Of a DNA stretch of 64,000 nucleotides, positions 1-8,801 are shown one piece after another. Each line of letters starts with the position of its first letter. Positions within the stretch are counted from its first letter, which is position 1. This DNA comes from Thiomicrorhabdus xiamenensis (GTDB lineage: Bacteria > Pseudomonadota > Gammaproteobacteria > Thiomicrospirales > Thiomicrospiraceae). The position numbers and the translations under genes were made by a program. Where the stretch lies: positions 1,302,001 to 1,366,000 of the forward strand of contig NZ_CP054020.1 of assembly GCF_013282625.1 (NCBI RefSeq), in the 5' to 3' direction. A model generated the notes under the pieces. That model ran no database searches. It was not told where the DNA came from and worked only from the letters and a program-made list of their open reading frames with translations.

Positions 1-1
1 T

Positions 2-667
2 TTTGCCGATGCCGACGCAGCACTGGAGTTTGTTAAACCCTTGGATCCAAAGAACTGCCGCTTGAAAGTCGGTAAGGAATTATTTGCAGTTGCCGGTCCT
101 GAATTCGTTCAGCAGTTGGTATTTCAAGGCTTCGATGTCTTTTTGGATCTAAAGTATCATGACATCCCGAATACAGTGGCTAAAGCGGTAGCTGCCGCTG
201 CCCGTATGGGGGTATGGATGGTGAATGTTCATGCTTCCGGCGGCTCCAAGATGATGAAAGCCGCTAAGGAGGCTTTAACAGGCTTTGAAAAGCCGCCGCT
301 GTTAATTGCCGTCACCGTCCTGACCAGCATGCAAAGAGAAGATTTGGCCGAAATCGGCTTGGATATCGAGCCTAAAGAACAAGTGTTGCGTCTGGCGAAA
401 TTGACTCAAGACTCTGGTTTGGATGGTGTGGTGTGTTCTGCACAGGAAACGGCAATGCTACGAAAAGAGCTGGGTGAGGATTTTTGTCTGGTGACGCCGG
501 GAATCCGTCCTGCAGGCAGCGCCGCTAATGATCAGAAACGGATTATGACACCGGCCGACGCGCTGAAATCCGGCTCCAGTTATCTCGTCATAGGGCGTCC
601 GATTACTCAGGCGGTTGATCCGATTAAGGCATTACAATCTATAAACGATTCGTTAGACGTTGAATAA
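2..667 (+). CDS. pyrF: Orotidine 5'-phosphate decarboxylase, 5' end outside window
   Basis: Decarboxylates OMP to UMP, the last step of de novo pyrimidine synthesis, in the cytosol. The reading frame is open from base 2 and already inside the TIM barrel ([14 protein letters not shown]), so the true start lies before the window. The catalytic [10 protein letters not shown] motif is present, as is the phosphate-binding [10 protein letters not shown] segment near the end. The C-terminus is complete. A strong hairpin terminator follows at 714-751, so it ends its transcription unit. Assignment is secure; only the N-terminal few dozen residues are unseen. Confidence 0.96.
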   Translation, partial: FADADAALEFVKPLDPKNCRLKVGKELFAVAGPEFVQQLVFQGFDVFLDLKYHDIPNTVAKAVAAAARMGVWMVNVHASGGSKMMKAAKEALTGFEKPPLLIAVTVLTSMQREDLAEIGLDIEPKEQVLRLAKLTQDSGLDGVVCSAQETAMLRKELGEDFCLVTPGIRPAGSAANDQKRIMTPADALKSGSSYLVIGRPITQAVDPIKALQSINDSLDVE

Positions 668-713
668 GCTTTTAGTCGCTAAAGCCTTGTAAAACCAGCG
701 TTTAGACAGATTG

Positions 714-751
714 AACAGCGGTAGTTTTCGAGTGAAATTACCGCTGTTTTT
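714..751 (+). terminator. Rho-independent terminator after pyrF
   Basis: Perfect 10-bp arms (714-723 and 739-748) separated by a 15-base loop and followed by a T run. It lies 47 bases after the pyrF stop and separates it from the rpsF promoter. Confidence 0.85.
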
Positions 752-792
752 ATATTTACAGAATATGTTTATAGATTGCGGAATTCTGTGTC

Positions 793-821
793 TTGCGAAA
801 AAGACAAAAAGTGGTTATAAT
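793..821 (+). promoter_or_regulatory. Sigma-70 promoter for the rpsF operon
   Basis: TTGCGA at 793-798, a 17-base spacer and a perfect TATAAT at 816-821. It lies about 85 bases before the rpsF start and gives a leader of roughly 75 bases. Confidence 0.7.
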
Positions 822-852
822 CCGCGTCTTTCAAGCACTGCTTGATATCCTT

Positions 853-876
853 GTCTCACCGTAGCGTTCGGGAGAC
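853..876 (+). promoter_or_regulatory. Possible S6:S18-binding leader hairpin
   Basis: Arms GTCTC (853-857) and GAGAC (872-876) enclose a loop containing ACCG and TTCGG. It lies in the short leader between the promoter and the rpsF ribosome site (AAGGAG, 891-896). Many bacteria autoregulate rpsF-rpsR by an S6:S18 complex binding a leader hairpin with an exposed CCG. The match here is by position and gross shape only. Confidence 0.35.
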
Positions 877-905
877 TGTTTATTCATCCATAAGGAGAAA
901 ATTGA

Positions 906-1259
906 ATGCGCCATTATGAAGTCGTATTTCTAGTACACCCTGACCAATCAGAGCAGGTTCCTGCGATGGTTGATCGTTATAAGGCCATGATCGAACAATC
1001 TGGCGGACAAATCCACCGTCTTGAAGACTGGGGTCGTCGTCAGCTGGCTTACCTGATCAATAAGGTACACAAAGCCCATTACATCATGATGAACATCGAG
1101 TGCGGCCAAGAAGCACTTGACGAGCTTGAAAATGCTTTCTATTACAACGACGCAGTTCTACGCAGCATGGTTGTTAAGCAAGATGAAGCAATCACTGAGC
1201 CTTCAGTTATGATGGCTCGTAAAGATGACAAAGCTGATAAGCGTCAGAACAAGGAGTAA
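906..1259 (+). CDS. rpsF: 30S ribosomal protein S6
   Basis: Binds S18 and 16S rRNA in the platform of the small subunit. The 117-residue product starts [14 protein letters not shown] and carries the family pattern [15 protein letters not shown] and [11 protein letters not shown]. The acidic/basic C-terminal tail beyond the fold (about residue 97 on) is typical. Start chosen on the AAGGAG ribosome site 9 bases upstream. First gene of the rpsF-rpsR-DUF2232-rplI operon; rpsR follows after 5 bases. Confidence 0.98.
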   Translation: MRHYEVVFLVHPDQSEQVPAMVDRYKAMIEQSGGQIHRLEDWGRRQLAYLINKVHKAHYIMMNIECGQEALDELENAFYYNDAVLRSMVVKQDEAITEPSVMMARKDDKADKRQNKE

Positions 1260-1264
1260 TAAAG

Positions 1265-1492
1265 ATGGCTCGTGGATTTGGTCGTAAAAAATTCTGTCGT
1301 TTCACTGCAGACGGCGTAAAACAGATTGATTATAAAGATCTTGATACTTTGAAAGCGTACATTACCGAAACCGGTAAAATCGTTCCTAGCCGTATTACTG
1401 GAACCAGCGCTAAGTATCAGCGTCAACTTTCGAATGCAATCAAGCGTGCGCGTTACCTCGCTTTGTTGCCATACACTGATCAACACAAATAA
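1265..1492 (+). CDS. rpsR: 30S ribosomal protein S18
   Basis: 75 residues, normal length for the family, with the RNA-binding [20 protein letters not shown] core and the LLPYTDQHK ending. Partner of S6 in the 30S platform. Starts 5 bases after rpsF with AAGGAG overlapping the rpsF stop, which indicates tight co-translation. The N-terminus ([17 protein letters not shown]) shows a single Cys rather than a zinc-binding set. Confidence 0.98.
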   Translation: MARGFGRKKFCRFTADGVKQIDYKDLDTLKAYITETGKIVPSRITGTSAKYQRQLSNAIKRARYLALLPYTDQHK

Positions 1493-1526
1493 TTTGTTTG
1501 AAGAAGTGAAATAGCTAGGACACGGG

Positions 1527-2417
1527 ATGTTAGCCTTAGCCAACTACAGTATGAAAGGGCCGATGCAGGCCATTATTGCGGTAGTTCTGCTTTCACTCCT
1601 GAGTGTCTGGGTCGCTCCGGTCGGTATTTTAGCTGGTGCGATCATTGCCCTGATTACCTTGCGTATCAACGCAGGCGAAGGGGCGAAATCCCTCCTGTGG
1701 GCGGTTGCCGTCCAAATAGGAGCCAACCTGATGATAAGCGGAAGCTATTGGCCTGCTGTCATCGCAGTTATGGAATACCTGCTGCCGGTTTATGTGATGG
1801 CAGTGGTATTAAGAGAAACAAATTCTCTGGCCCAGGCGCTACAGTCTGGCATGTTGATGATCGGAGCCGGTTTAATTGCCTTTCACCTAATGGTGGGGGA
1901 TACAACGAACTGGTGGTTGACTTTGTTCGACCAACAGCTTAAACCGATTCTTGATTCATCCGGTGTGGATTTTGACGCCGAACTGATACCAGGACTTGCA
2001 AAGTCAGTAACCATGTTACTGTCGGCTTTCGCTCTGGTTTTGTGGTACAGCATTTTATTGCTGGGCCGCTGGTATCAAAGTGTGCTGTATTATCCTGGGC
2101 AGTTTCAGCTTGATTTCCATCAGCTGACACTGCCGCAGAACACGGTTTATGCCGCTGCCGCTATAGCCGTTGCAGGTTTGTTTTTCGGACAGGATGTCCG
2201 ACTGCTATACGATCTCTCAGGGATTGCAATAGCGGTTTTGATGTTCCAAGGCATCAGTGTTGCCCATTGTCTGGTCAAACAGAAAGATGCCAGCAGCGCC
2301 TGGTTGGTTGGATTGTATATATTGCTGTTTTTACTTCCGCAAATGATGCTGATTTTAGCTACCGTCGGCCTTTTAGATAACTGGATAAAATTCCGGGGCC
2401 GAGAGGAAATGCAATAA
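1527..2417 (+). CDS. DUF2232 (YybS-like) membrane protein in ribosomal operon
   Basis: A 296-residue integral membrane protein with about eight hydrophobic segments and short polar loops. Its place between rpsR and rplI is the known position of a DUF2232/YybS-like family in several gammaproteobacteria. Function is unknown; a link to membrane homeostasis or translation is guesswork. It lies 34 bases after rpsR and 17 before rplI on the same strand with no terminator, so it is very likely part of the operon. The start at 1527 (ATG) leads straight into a hydrophobic helix. Confidence 0.85.
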   Translation: MLALANYSMKGPMQAIIAVVLLSLLSVWVAPVGILAGAIIALITLRINAGEGAKSLLWAVAVQIGANLMISGSYWPAVIAVMEYLLPVYVMAVVLRETNSLAQALQSGMLMIGAGLIAFHLMVGDTTNWWLTLFDQQLKPILDSSGVDFDAELIPGLAKSVTMLLSAFALVLWYSILLLGRWYQSVLYYPGQFQLDFHQLTLPQNTVYAAAAIAVAGLFFGQDVRLLYDLSGIAIAVLMFQGISVAHCLVKQKDASSAWLVGLYILLFLLPQMMLILATVGLLDNWIKFRGREEMQ

Positions 2418-2434
2418 AGATAGAGGTTTAAGCC

Positions 2435-2884
2435 ATGAATGTTATTCTGCTTGAAAAAGTACAAAATCTAGGAACTCTAGGTGATCAAGTTTCTGTTAAA
2501 TCTGGTTACGCGCGTAACTTTTTGATCCCACAAGGTAAAGCGAAAGCAGCTACCAAAGACAATATCGCTGAGTTTGAAGCTCAACGCGCTGAACTTGAAG
2601 CGGCTGCAGCTGCGGCACTTTCTGTTGCGCAAGGCGTTTACGAAAACCTTAACGGTCAAGTATTTACTATCGAATCTGTTGCCGGTGATGAAGGTAAACT
2701 ATTCGGTTCTGTTGGTACTCACGACATCGCTGATGCGTTGCAGGCTTCTGGTTTCGAAGTTGAGCGTCGCGATATCCGTATGCCTGAAGGTGCGCTTCGT
2801 TTCGTAGGTACTTACGAAATCGACGTTCAGTTGCACACTGACGTTGTTGCAACCGTAACGGTTGAAGTTAAAGCTGCCGAATAA
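2435..2884 (+). CDS. rplI: 50S ribosomal protein L9
   Basis: 149 residues, full length. The N-terminal RNA-binding domain begins [17 protein letters not shown] with the Gly/Lys-rich [12 protein letters not shown] segment. A long connecting helix (about 44-75) leads to a C-terminal domain with [15 protein letters not shown]9 protrudes from the base of the L1 stalk and helps maintain reading frame. Last gene of the operon; a strong terminator follows at 2913-2950. Confidence 0.98.
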   Translation: MNVILLEKVQNLGTLGDQVSVKSGYARNFLIPQGKAKAATKDNIAEFEAQRAELEAAAAAALSVAQGVYENLNGQVFTIESVAGDEGKLFGSVGTHDIADALQASGFEVERRDIRMPEGALRFVGTYEIDVQLHTDVVATVTVEVKAAE

Positions 2885-2912
2885 TTTATTCGTTATAAGC
2901 TGATACTTTGTG

Positions 2913-2950
2913 AAAAAGCGTTGACCTTGTTAAGGGTCAGCGCTTTTTTT
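2913..2950 (+). terminator. Terminator of the rpsF-rplI operon
   Basis: A 14-bp stem with one G-T pair (2913-2926 with 2935-2948), an 8-base loop and a run of seven Ts. It separates the ribosomal operon from dnaB. Confidence 0.9.
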
Positions 2951-2982
2951 ATGTCCGGAATATTCTCTTACCGCGTTTAATT

Positions 2983-3012
2983 TTCCGCAAACGCTTCCGG
3001 CGACGTTATAAT
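2983..3012 (+). promoter_or_regulatory. Promoter for dnaB
   Basis: TATAAT at 3007-3012 with a weak -35 (TTCCGC, 2983-2988) at 18 bases. It lies about 39 bases before the dnaB start, just after the rplI terminator. Confidence 0.5.
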
Positions 3013-3050
3013 AGTTTGTCCTTTTCCTGTGCACTAAACCGATAGCGTCA

Positions 3051-4496
3051 ATGCAGATTAATTCATCAAAAAACTCGACTCAAGAAGCAGAAAATCCATT
3101 TAAGGTTCCACCGCATTCCATCGATGCCGAACAGTCCGTTCTGGCAGGTTTAATGCTGTCGAATGAGACGCTTGATGATGTGATGACGATCGTCAATACA
3201 ACCGATTTCTATACCAAACAGCATCAGGCGATTTTCGATGTCATTATCGAGTTGAACCGCAATAGCAAACCCTTTGATCTGGTGACGGTTGCAAACCAGT
3301 TGCAATCCAACGGAAACCTGGAGCTGGCTGGGAATAAAGAGTATCTGGTCGAGCTGGTCAAAAATACGCCAAGTGCGACCAATATTCTCTACTATGCGCA
3401 ACTGGTCCGCGACAAGGCGATTCTACGCAATCTGATCGAAGCCAGTAACGAAGTGGCGCAAACCGCCTATTTCCCCAAAGGAAAAGATGTGCGCGAGATT
3501 CTGGATATCGCCGAATCCAAGATCATGAAGATCGCCGAGCACGGCGAAGGGAAAGAGCGTCAATATCAAACCATGCACAACCTGTTGACGGCCGCATTGA
3601 ATAAGATCGACGAACTGTTCAATACCGAAGGGCACATCACCGGGCAGGAAACCCATCTCACACAATTTGACGAAATTACCGCCGGTCTGCAAAACGGTGA
3701 CTTGATCATCGTTGCCGGGCGTCCGTCGATGGGTAAAACGACTTTCTCAATGAACATGGCCGAAAACATTGCGACCAAGAATAATACTCCGGTCGCCGTC
3801 TTTTCGATGGAGATGCCGGGCGAATCGCTGGCAATGCGTATGATCAGTTCGATCGGGCGTATCGATGCCGGACGAATGCGTACCGGTAAACTGCAGCAGG
3901 AAGACTGGCCGAAACTGAATAAAGCGGTCAACATCCTCTCTAAAGCAAAGATTTACATTGATGATACGCCTGCGCTGATGATTACCGAGTTGCGTGCCAG
4001 AGCGCGTCGTATCGATAAAGATATTCGTGACCTGCAACGCAAGGAAGCGGTCGAGGCCGGGCATGAAGATCCGGATAAGCATGTTACCGGCTTGGGACTG
4101 GTCGTGGTGGATTATCTGCAACTGATGCGCGGTTCGGCGAATGCTGAAAACCGTGTTAACGAAATTTCGGAAATTTCCCGAGGACTCAAGGCCTTAGCGA
4201 AAGAACTTAATATTCCGGTCATTGCACTTTCGCAGTTGAACCGCAGTCTGGAACAACGTCCCAATAAACGCCCTGTAATGTCGGATTTGCGTGAATCCGG
4301 GGCGATCGAGCAGGATGCCGACTTGATTATCTTCATCTACCGTGATGAGGTCTATCACGACGACTCCGAGGATAAAGGTATCGCTGAAATCATACTCGGG
4401 AAACATCGTAACGGTGCCTTGGGAACGGTACGCTTGACCTTTATTGGTGAATATACCCGTTTCGAAAACCATGCTGCCTTCGACATCGAGCATTAA
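3051..4496 (+). CDS. dnaB: Replicative DNA helicase DnaB
   Basis: Hexameric 5'-3' helicase that drives the replication fork and recruits primase. 481 residues: N-terminal DnaG-interacting domain (about 18-125), linker, then a RecA-like motor. Walker A is GRPSMGKT near residues 223-230, Walker B is LVVVDYLQLM, and the DRESGAIEQDAD segment carries motif H4. No intein. The order rplI-dnaB-alr is widely conserved. The alr start lies 56 bases downstream, so co-transcription is likely. Confidence 0.98.
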   Translation: MQINSSKNSTQEAENPFKVPPHSIDAEQSVLAGLMLSNETLDDVMTIVNTTDFYTKQHQAIFDVIIELNRNSKPFDLVTVANQLQSNGNLELAGNKEYLVELVKNTPSATNILYYAQLVRDKAILRNLIEASNEVAQTAYFPKGKDVREILDIAESKIMKIAEHGEGKERQYQTMHNLLTAALNKIDELFNTEGHITGQETHLTQFDEITAGLQNGDLIIVAGRPSMGKTTFSMNMAENIATKNNTPVAVFSMEMPGESLAMRMISSIGRIDAGRMRTGKLQQEDWPKLNKAVNILSKAKIYIDDTPALMITELRARARRIDKDIRDLQRKEAVEAGHEDPDKHVTGLGLVVVDYLQLMRGSANAENRVNEISEISRGLKALAKELNIPVIALSQLNRSLEQRPNKRPVMSDLRESGAIEQDADLIIFIYRDEVYHDDSEDKGIAEIILGKHRNGALGTVRLTFIGEYTRFENHAAFDIEH

Positions 4497-4552
4497 TCAA
4501 TGGTTTACAGCGTTATGCAAAATTATTGCCGTACGAAAGGATTCTATCTGGC

Positions 4553-5638
4553 ATGATTTATCGTCCTACCAAAGCCTATGTCTCTCTGCCCGCTTTAAGT
4601 CACAATCTAAAGCTGATTAAAAAGTTGTCGCCGCAATCCAAGGTCATGGCGGTCATCAAGGCCAATGGCTATGGTCACGGTATCTGTCGCGTTGCCCAGC
4701 AGTTATCGGAAGCCGACGGTTTTGCGGTGACCTCGATTGAAGAAGCGCTGGTCTTGCGGCAAAAAGGCTATTTGCACCGTATCGTTCTGCTCGAAGGTCT
4801 TTTTTCCGCATCAGAAATTCCCGTTGTTATCCAGAATCGTCTGGATCTGGTGCTGCATTCGCAGCATCAGTTGGAATGGCTTCTGGACTATCCTTTTGAC
4901 ACGACACTTAATGTCTGGATTAAGATCGATACCGGTATGCATCGTCTTGGTTTCCACCCGGATGCGGTAGAAAGCGTGGTTCAGCAACTATTGAATAAGA
5001 GCAGCGCTTTCCAAATCCATTTTATTTCGCATTTTGCTTCGGCTGATGAGCAAGATGGTTTTTCACGCGACTTTACGCTGGCGCAAATCGACTGCTTTAA
5101 TGACAGTACTGAAACTTGGCCGGTGCCGAAAAGCCTGGCTAATTCGGCAGGCATTCTGCATTATCCCGCCAGCCATTACGATTGGGTTCGCCCCGGGATT
5201 CTTTTGTACGGATGCGGTAATCCGACGGGATCGCAACATAACTTCAAACCGGTTATGCGTCTTGAATCGCAGATCCTGTCACTCAAATGGATTCCTAAAG
5301 GCGAATTTGTCGGCTACGGCAATGCCTGGCAGGCCCCTAAAGACACCTATGTCGGCGTGGTTGCTATCGGCTATGCCGATGGCTATCCGCGCCATGCCAA
5401 AGAAGGAACACCGGTGCTGGTTAACGGAGTACGGGTGCGCATGGTCGGGAGAGTGTCTATGGATATGATTACTGTAGATTTGACTCCGATGGTCAACCAG
5501 GTGAAGGTTGGTGACCGTGTCGTTCTCTGGGGCGAAGAGGCACTTACTGCGGATGAAGTTGCCAAATGGTGCGGTACCATCAGTTATGAATTACTCACCG
5601 GTGTGACTTCCAGAGTTCCGCTGATTGAAGTTCGATGA
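4553..5638 (+). CDS. alr: Alanine racemase
   Basis: PLP enzyme that interconverts L- and D-alanine for peptidoglycan. The PLP lysine is K36 in VMAVIKANGYGHG, and the C-terminal beta domain has GYADGYPRHA and GRVSMDMITVDLT with the catalytic-loop Tyr/Met region. 361 residues, normal length. The ATG at 4553, preceded by GAAAGGA, was chosen; an upstream in-frame TTG at 4526 would add nine unconserved residues. The end overlaps the region just before the NUDIX gene. Confidence 0.96.
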   Translation: MIYRPTKAYVSLPALSHNLKLIKKLSPQSKVMAVIKANGYGHGICRVAQQLSEADGFAVTSIEEALVLRQKGYLHRIVLLEGLFSASEIPVVIQNRLDLVLHSQHQLEWLLDYPFDTTLNVWIKIDTGMHRLGFHPDAVESVVQQLLNKSSAFQIHFISHFASADEQDGFSRDFTLAQIDCFNDSTETWPVPKSLANSAGILHYPASHYDWVRPGILLYGCGNPTGSQHNFKPVMRLESQILSLKWIPKGEFVGYGNAWQAPKDTYVGVVAIGYADGYPRHAKEGTPVLVNGVRVRMVGRVSMDMITVDLTPMVNQVKVGDRVVLWGEEALTADEVAKWCGTISYELLTGVTSRVPLIEVR

Positions 5639-5651
5639 TGGCGGGATTCAT

Positions 5652-6263
5652 ATGAGTAAACAGCTGAATATACTGAATACAAGACAAGGTTATAGCGGCT
5701 TTTTTCGTATTGATATTCTTCGCTATCAACATAGTCTTTACGCAGGTGGAATGAGTGCGGAAATCGATCGAGAACTGTTCGGTCGCGGTGAAGCGGCGGT
5801 GCTGCTTTTGTATGATTCGCAGGCCGAAGAACTCATATTGATCGAACAGTGTCGGGCAGGGGCTTTAGTGCACGCCCAAAAGGCAAATTCACCGGACAAG
5901 GCATGGCTGATCGAGCCGATTGCCGGTATGATCGATTCTGGTGAGACGGCTGAGCAGGCTGCCGTGCGCGAAGCCAAGGAAGAGGCGGGCATTGATATCC
6001 CGGCGGCAGAATATGTCTGCAAGTTTTATCCGAGTCCGGGCGGTTCGGATGAAGTGTTGCACCTGTTTGCCGCTCAGATCGATATTAATGATGTCGCGGA
6101 TTTTGCCGGATTGGAAGAAGATGTCGAAGACATCAAGGTTCTCAAGATCCCTTTTGATGAAGCTAAACAAAATCTCCTCAATGGGCACTATAATGTAGCC
6201 AGCACAATTATCGCTTTGCAATGGCTGTTTTTTCAGCGCCAAAATGATGCTGGCCTTTGTTAA
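5652..6263 (+). CDS. nudF: ADP-ribose pyrophosphatase-type NUDIX hydrolase
   Basis: Hydrolyses nucleoside diphosphate-linked sugars, most likely ADP-ribose to AMP and ribose 5-phosphate. The complete Nudix box runs GMIDSGETAEQAAVREAKEE followed by AG (about residues 98-120), preceded by WLIEPIAG, and a Gly-rich YPSPGGSDEVLHLF loop follows; this combination is typical of NudF/ADPRase. 203 residues. Start at ATG 5652 rather than an in-frame TTG inside alr. Follows alr by 13 bases, probably translated from the same transcript. Confidence 0.88.
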   Translation: MSKQLNILNTRQGYSGFFRIDILRYQHSLYAGGMSAEIDRELFGRGEAAVLLLYDSQAEELILIEQCRAGALVHAQKANSPDKAWLIEPIAGMIDSGETAEQAAVREAKEEAGIDIPAAEYVCKFYPSPGGSDEVLHLFAAQIDINDVADFAGLEEDVEDIKVLKIPFDEAKQNLLNGHYNVASTIIALQWLFFQRQNDAGLC

Positions 6264-6292
6264 CCCACCTTTAACCAAGTCGAATTTTTATT

Positions 6293-6709
6293 ATGTTATG
6301 TCTTTTCCGCAATAGCCGAATTCACCCTAAACTCAATCCGTGGGCCATCTTGTTGAGTTGGATTGCGGTTCTGTTCTGGTTGGAATTTGCCTTTCTGGAA
6401 AAAGAGCTGGTTGAAAAGATTTTTGCCGGTCATGCTCTGATCATCGATCTTTTGGTTGGTCTGCCTCTGGTACTGGCAATGGCGATCATGATCTACGCTC
6501 TGGTCTATTGGGGAATTAAGGTTGCGTTGATTTACCTTAAACCATCTTGGATTGTACATATCGAGCCAACTGAAGAAGAGCTTAATCGTCAGAATCAACT
6601 GGTTGAGGAAGCGGAAACGGAATTCGGCGAGGGGTACTGGAACCCTGACGATACGGATGCCTCGGATAGCAAACCTAAAAAAAACACTTCCAAAGAGTCT
6701 TCTCAGTGA
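6293..6709 (+). CDS. Small two-helix membrane protein, unknown function
   Basis: 138 residues. Two hydrophobic helices (about 17-34 and 49-75) are followed by a basic-to-acidic cytoplasmic tail that is strongly charged and low in complexity from about residue 90 (Glu-rich, then Ser/Lys-rich). I do not recognise a named family. It sits between a NUDIX hydrolase and a MATE exporter on the same strand with short gaps, so it may be part of the alr unit. No clear ribosome site precedes the ATG. Confidence 0.65.
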   Translation: MLCLFRNSRIHPKLNPWAILLSWIAVLFWLEFAFLEKELVEKIFAGHALIIDLLVGLPLVLAMAIMIYALVYWGIKVALIYLKPSWIVHIEPTEEELNRQNQLVEEAETEFGEGYWNPDDTDASDSKPKKNTSKESSQ

Positions 6710-6723
6710 AGCCTTTTTGATGT

Positions 6724-8160
6724 TTGACTGAGACTCCTCCTTTGCCAGCATCTTTTTTTTCTATTTCGTCACGGCGTTTCCGTCAAGAGTCGAAGATACT
6801 CCTCAGGCTTGCCTTTCCAATCCTTCTTGCACAGCTTGCATTAACCGCACTAGGCGTCGTCGATACTTTAATGTCCGGGTGGTCGGGAACTAATGATTTG
6901 GCTGCAATAGGACTGGGATCAAGCATTATGTTGCCGGTGTTTATTTTCGGCACGGGTGTATTACTGGCAATTACGCCTCTGGTCGCAAAAGCCTTCGGAC
7001 GACATGATAATGCAGCCGTTTCCGTTTTTCTTGGTCAGGGGATTCTGCTCGCTTTGCCGATTGGGCTTTTGAGCGCATTTATATTGAACAATATGCAGCC
7101 GGTGCTGGATATTCTTGAATTAAATAGCGAGGTATATCGTCTGACCGACGATTATCTGCGCTATATCGCCTGGGGGCTTCCGGCAATCGCGTTCTACCAG
7201 GCATTAAGGTTCTATTGGGAAGGGCTTGGGCAAACTTTACCGACCATGTGGATCAGTTTCATTGCTTTGATCTGCAATATTCCTCTCAACGCTCTGTTTA
7301 TCTATGGCGGCTTCGGAATCGATCCTCTGGGTGCGGCAGGCTGCGGTGTGGCCAGTGCGATAGTCATGTGGCTGATGTTGGCTATCGGCTTGGTTTATGT
7401 TTACCGCAACCCGAACACCCGTCAGCATATTAATTGCTCCAATCTGTTGCCTAAGCACTGGAAACTGGGCGTCCTCCCGGCCTTGAAAATCGGAATTCCG
7501 AATGCGATGGCCTTGCTGTTCGAAGTCAGCCTGTTTACATTGATCGCGCTCTTTGTCGCGCCTCTCGGTGCGACAGTGCTGGCCGGTCAACAGATCGCGA
7601 TCAGTGTGACTTCAATGGCGTTTATGCTGCCGTTGAGTCTGAGTATGGCTTTAACAGTACGGATCGGTCAGGAGTATGGCAGGGGGGATTTAAATCGCCT
7701 ACGGCAAGTAATTCAGGTCGGTTACTTTTATGCATTGATGATGGGGGCTTTCCTGGCGTTAAATACCTATTTTTTCCGACATGAACTGATCGGGTTGTAC
7801 ACCGAAGATACTGCTGTCATAGCGGTTACAATTACTTTGCTTATATTGGCGGCGATCTATCAGATATTTGATTCGGTTCAGGTCTCTACGGCGGGTATCC
7901 TGCGAGGCTTTCACGATACTAAAGTGACAATGTGGGTAACTTTTGTCAGCTATTGGCTTATCGGTATTGGATTGGGGTATGTACTGAGTTTTACCGACTT
8001 GATCACGGCACCGTTGGGCGTTGTCGGTTTCTGGCTCGGGATCTGTCTGGGCTTATCTGTAGCGGCCGTACTTCTTGTATGGCGACTTCGTTATCAACTG
8101 CCTTTTCTGTATACGGAAATGCAGTTGTCGCATGTGGTTACAAAAGGGGATTACGATTAA
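6724..8160 (+). CDS. MATE family multidrug/sodium exporter (NorM-like)
   Basis: A 12-helix cation-coupled drug exporter of the inner membrane. 478 residues with two internally related halves; PILLAQLALTALGVVDTLMSG at the first helix and the matching second-half segment PNAMALLFEVSLFTLIALF are typical of MATE/NorM. The only possible starts are TTG codons (6724 or 6742), because an in-frame stop lies at 6718-6720. The ribosome site is weak, so expression may depend on the upstream gene. The stop codon overlaps the next ATG (TAATG). Confidence 0.9.
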   Translation: MTETPPLPASFFSISSRRFRQESKILLRLAFPILLAQLALTALGVVDTLMSGWSGTNDLAAIGLGSSIMLPVFIFGTGVLLAITPLVAKAFGRHDNAAVSVFLGQGILLALPIGLLSAFILNNMQPVLDILELNSEVYRLTDDYLRYIAWGLPAIAFYQALRFYWEGLGQTLPTMWISFIALICNIPLNALFIYGGFGIDPLGAAGCGVASAIVMWLMLAIGLVYVYRNPNTRQHINCSNLLPKHWKLGVLPALKIGIPNAMALLFEVSLFTLIALFVAPLGATVLAGQQIAISVTSMAFMLPLSLSMALTVRIGQEYGRGDLNRLRQVIQVGYFYALMMGAFLALNTYFFRHELIGLYTEDTAVIAVTITLLILAAIYQIFDSVQVSTAGILRGFHDTKVTMWVTFVSYWLIGIGLGYVLSFTDLITAPLGVVGFWLGICLGLSVAAVLLVWRLRYQLPFLYTEMQLSHVVTKGDYD

Positions 8161-8576
8161 TGAATCAGGAACTGTGTCCATGTGGCTCGGGCAAAACCTA
8201 TCCGGAATGCTGCGGCGCCTTTCATAGCGCGCAAGCCAAACCCGAAACTGCGGAAGCCTTGATGCGTTCGCGCTACAGCGCCTTTGTTAAACGAGATGAG
8301 CGCTATCTGCTTACGACTTGGGATGAATCGACGCGCCCGGAAAAAGTCGATTTTGAACAAGGTTTGCAATGGACGCTATTGAAAATCAATGGCCGCAAAA
8401 AAGGCCGTAAGAGAGATCAGGAGGGGTGGGTGACCTTTGTTGCGCATTATCGCCTGCAAACGGATAATCCACTTTTAAACCCTCAACCACCGCAGGAAGG
8501 TGACTTGCATGAAACCAGCTATTTTCGACGTGACCCTTCAGGCCACTGGGTTTATGTCGATGGAGAAATTAAATAA
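8160..8576 (+). CDS. YchJ-like SEC-C motif protein
   Basis: 138 residues beginning MNQELCPCGSGKTYPECCG, a zinc-binding SEC-C motif, followed by the UPF0225/YchJ fold (AEALMRSRYSAFV, DYLLTTWDE-like segment, FVAHYR, HETSYF). Many YchJ proteins carry a second SEC-C at the C-terminus; this one ends after WVYVDGEIK and has none. Biochemical role unknown. Its ATG overlaps the MATE stop by one base, implying translational coupling; a longer frame reaching back into the MATE gene is rejected. Confidence 0.9.
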   Translation: MNQELCPCGSGKTYPECCGAFHSAQAKPETAEALMRSRYSAFVKRDERYLLTTWDESTRPEKVDFEQGLQWTLLKINGRKKGRKRDQEGWVTFVAHYRLQTDNPLLNPQPPQEGDLHETSYFRRDPSGHWVYVDGEIK

Positions 8577-8578
8577 AA

Positions 8579-8707
8579 TTACCGTTCTTCTTTATTTCTG
8601 AAAACACGATACAACCACCACATTAGCAGGCCAACCACAAGAATGGAGGCACCTAAAAGCGCCAGGGTAATCAAAAGTGCGTCGCCGACACTCTGCATAT
8701 CAGGCAT
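8579..8707 (-). CDS. 42-residue single-helix membrane protein
   Basis: A short gene read from 8707 to 8579. The ATG is preceded by AAGGAG with a 10-base gap, and the product is MPDMQSVGDALLITLALLGA, then a hydrophobic stretch to WWLYRVFRNKEER. One transmembrane helix (about 9-33) with a positively charged C-terminus suggests an N-out/C-in anchor. I do not recognise the family. Evidence for a real gene is the ribosome site, the coherent helix and positive-inside end, and a location between two plus-strand genes that otherwise leaves 225 bases empty. It ends right at the ychJ stop. Confidence 0.6.
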   Translation of the reverse strand: MPDMQSVGDALLITLALLGASILVVGLLMWWLYRVFRNKEER

Positions 8708-8801
8708 GTGCGCAAATCTCCTTGGTTAAGATATATCTTTTTCACGCAAAGCATTCTACAATAATTTCACAATTATGCTCAGGGAATGATGAAGTTTAAC
8801 T

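Noticed and set aside
7932..8159. Long N-terminal extension of the YchJ-like frame into the MATE gene
   Set aside because: The MATE frame is a clear 12-helix protein over this stretch; the extension has no family similarity and the ATG at 8160 overlaps the MATE stop exactly as expected for coupled genes.
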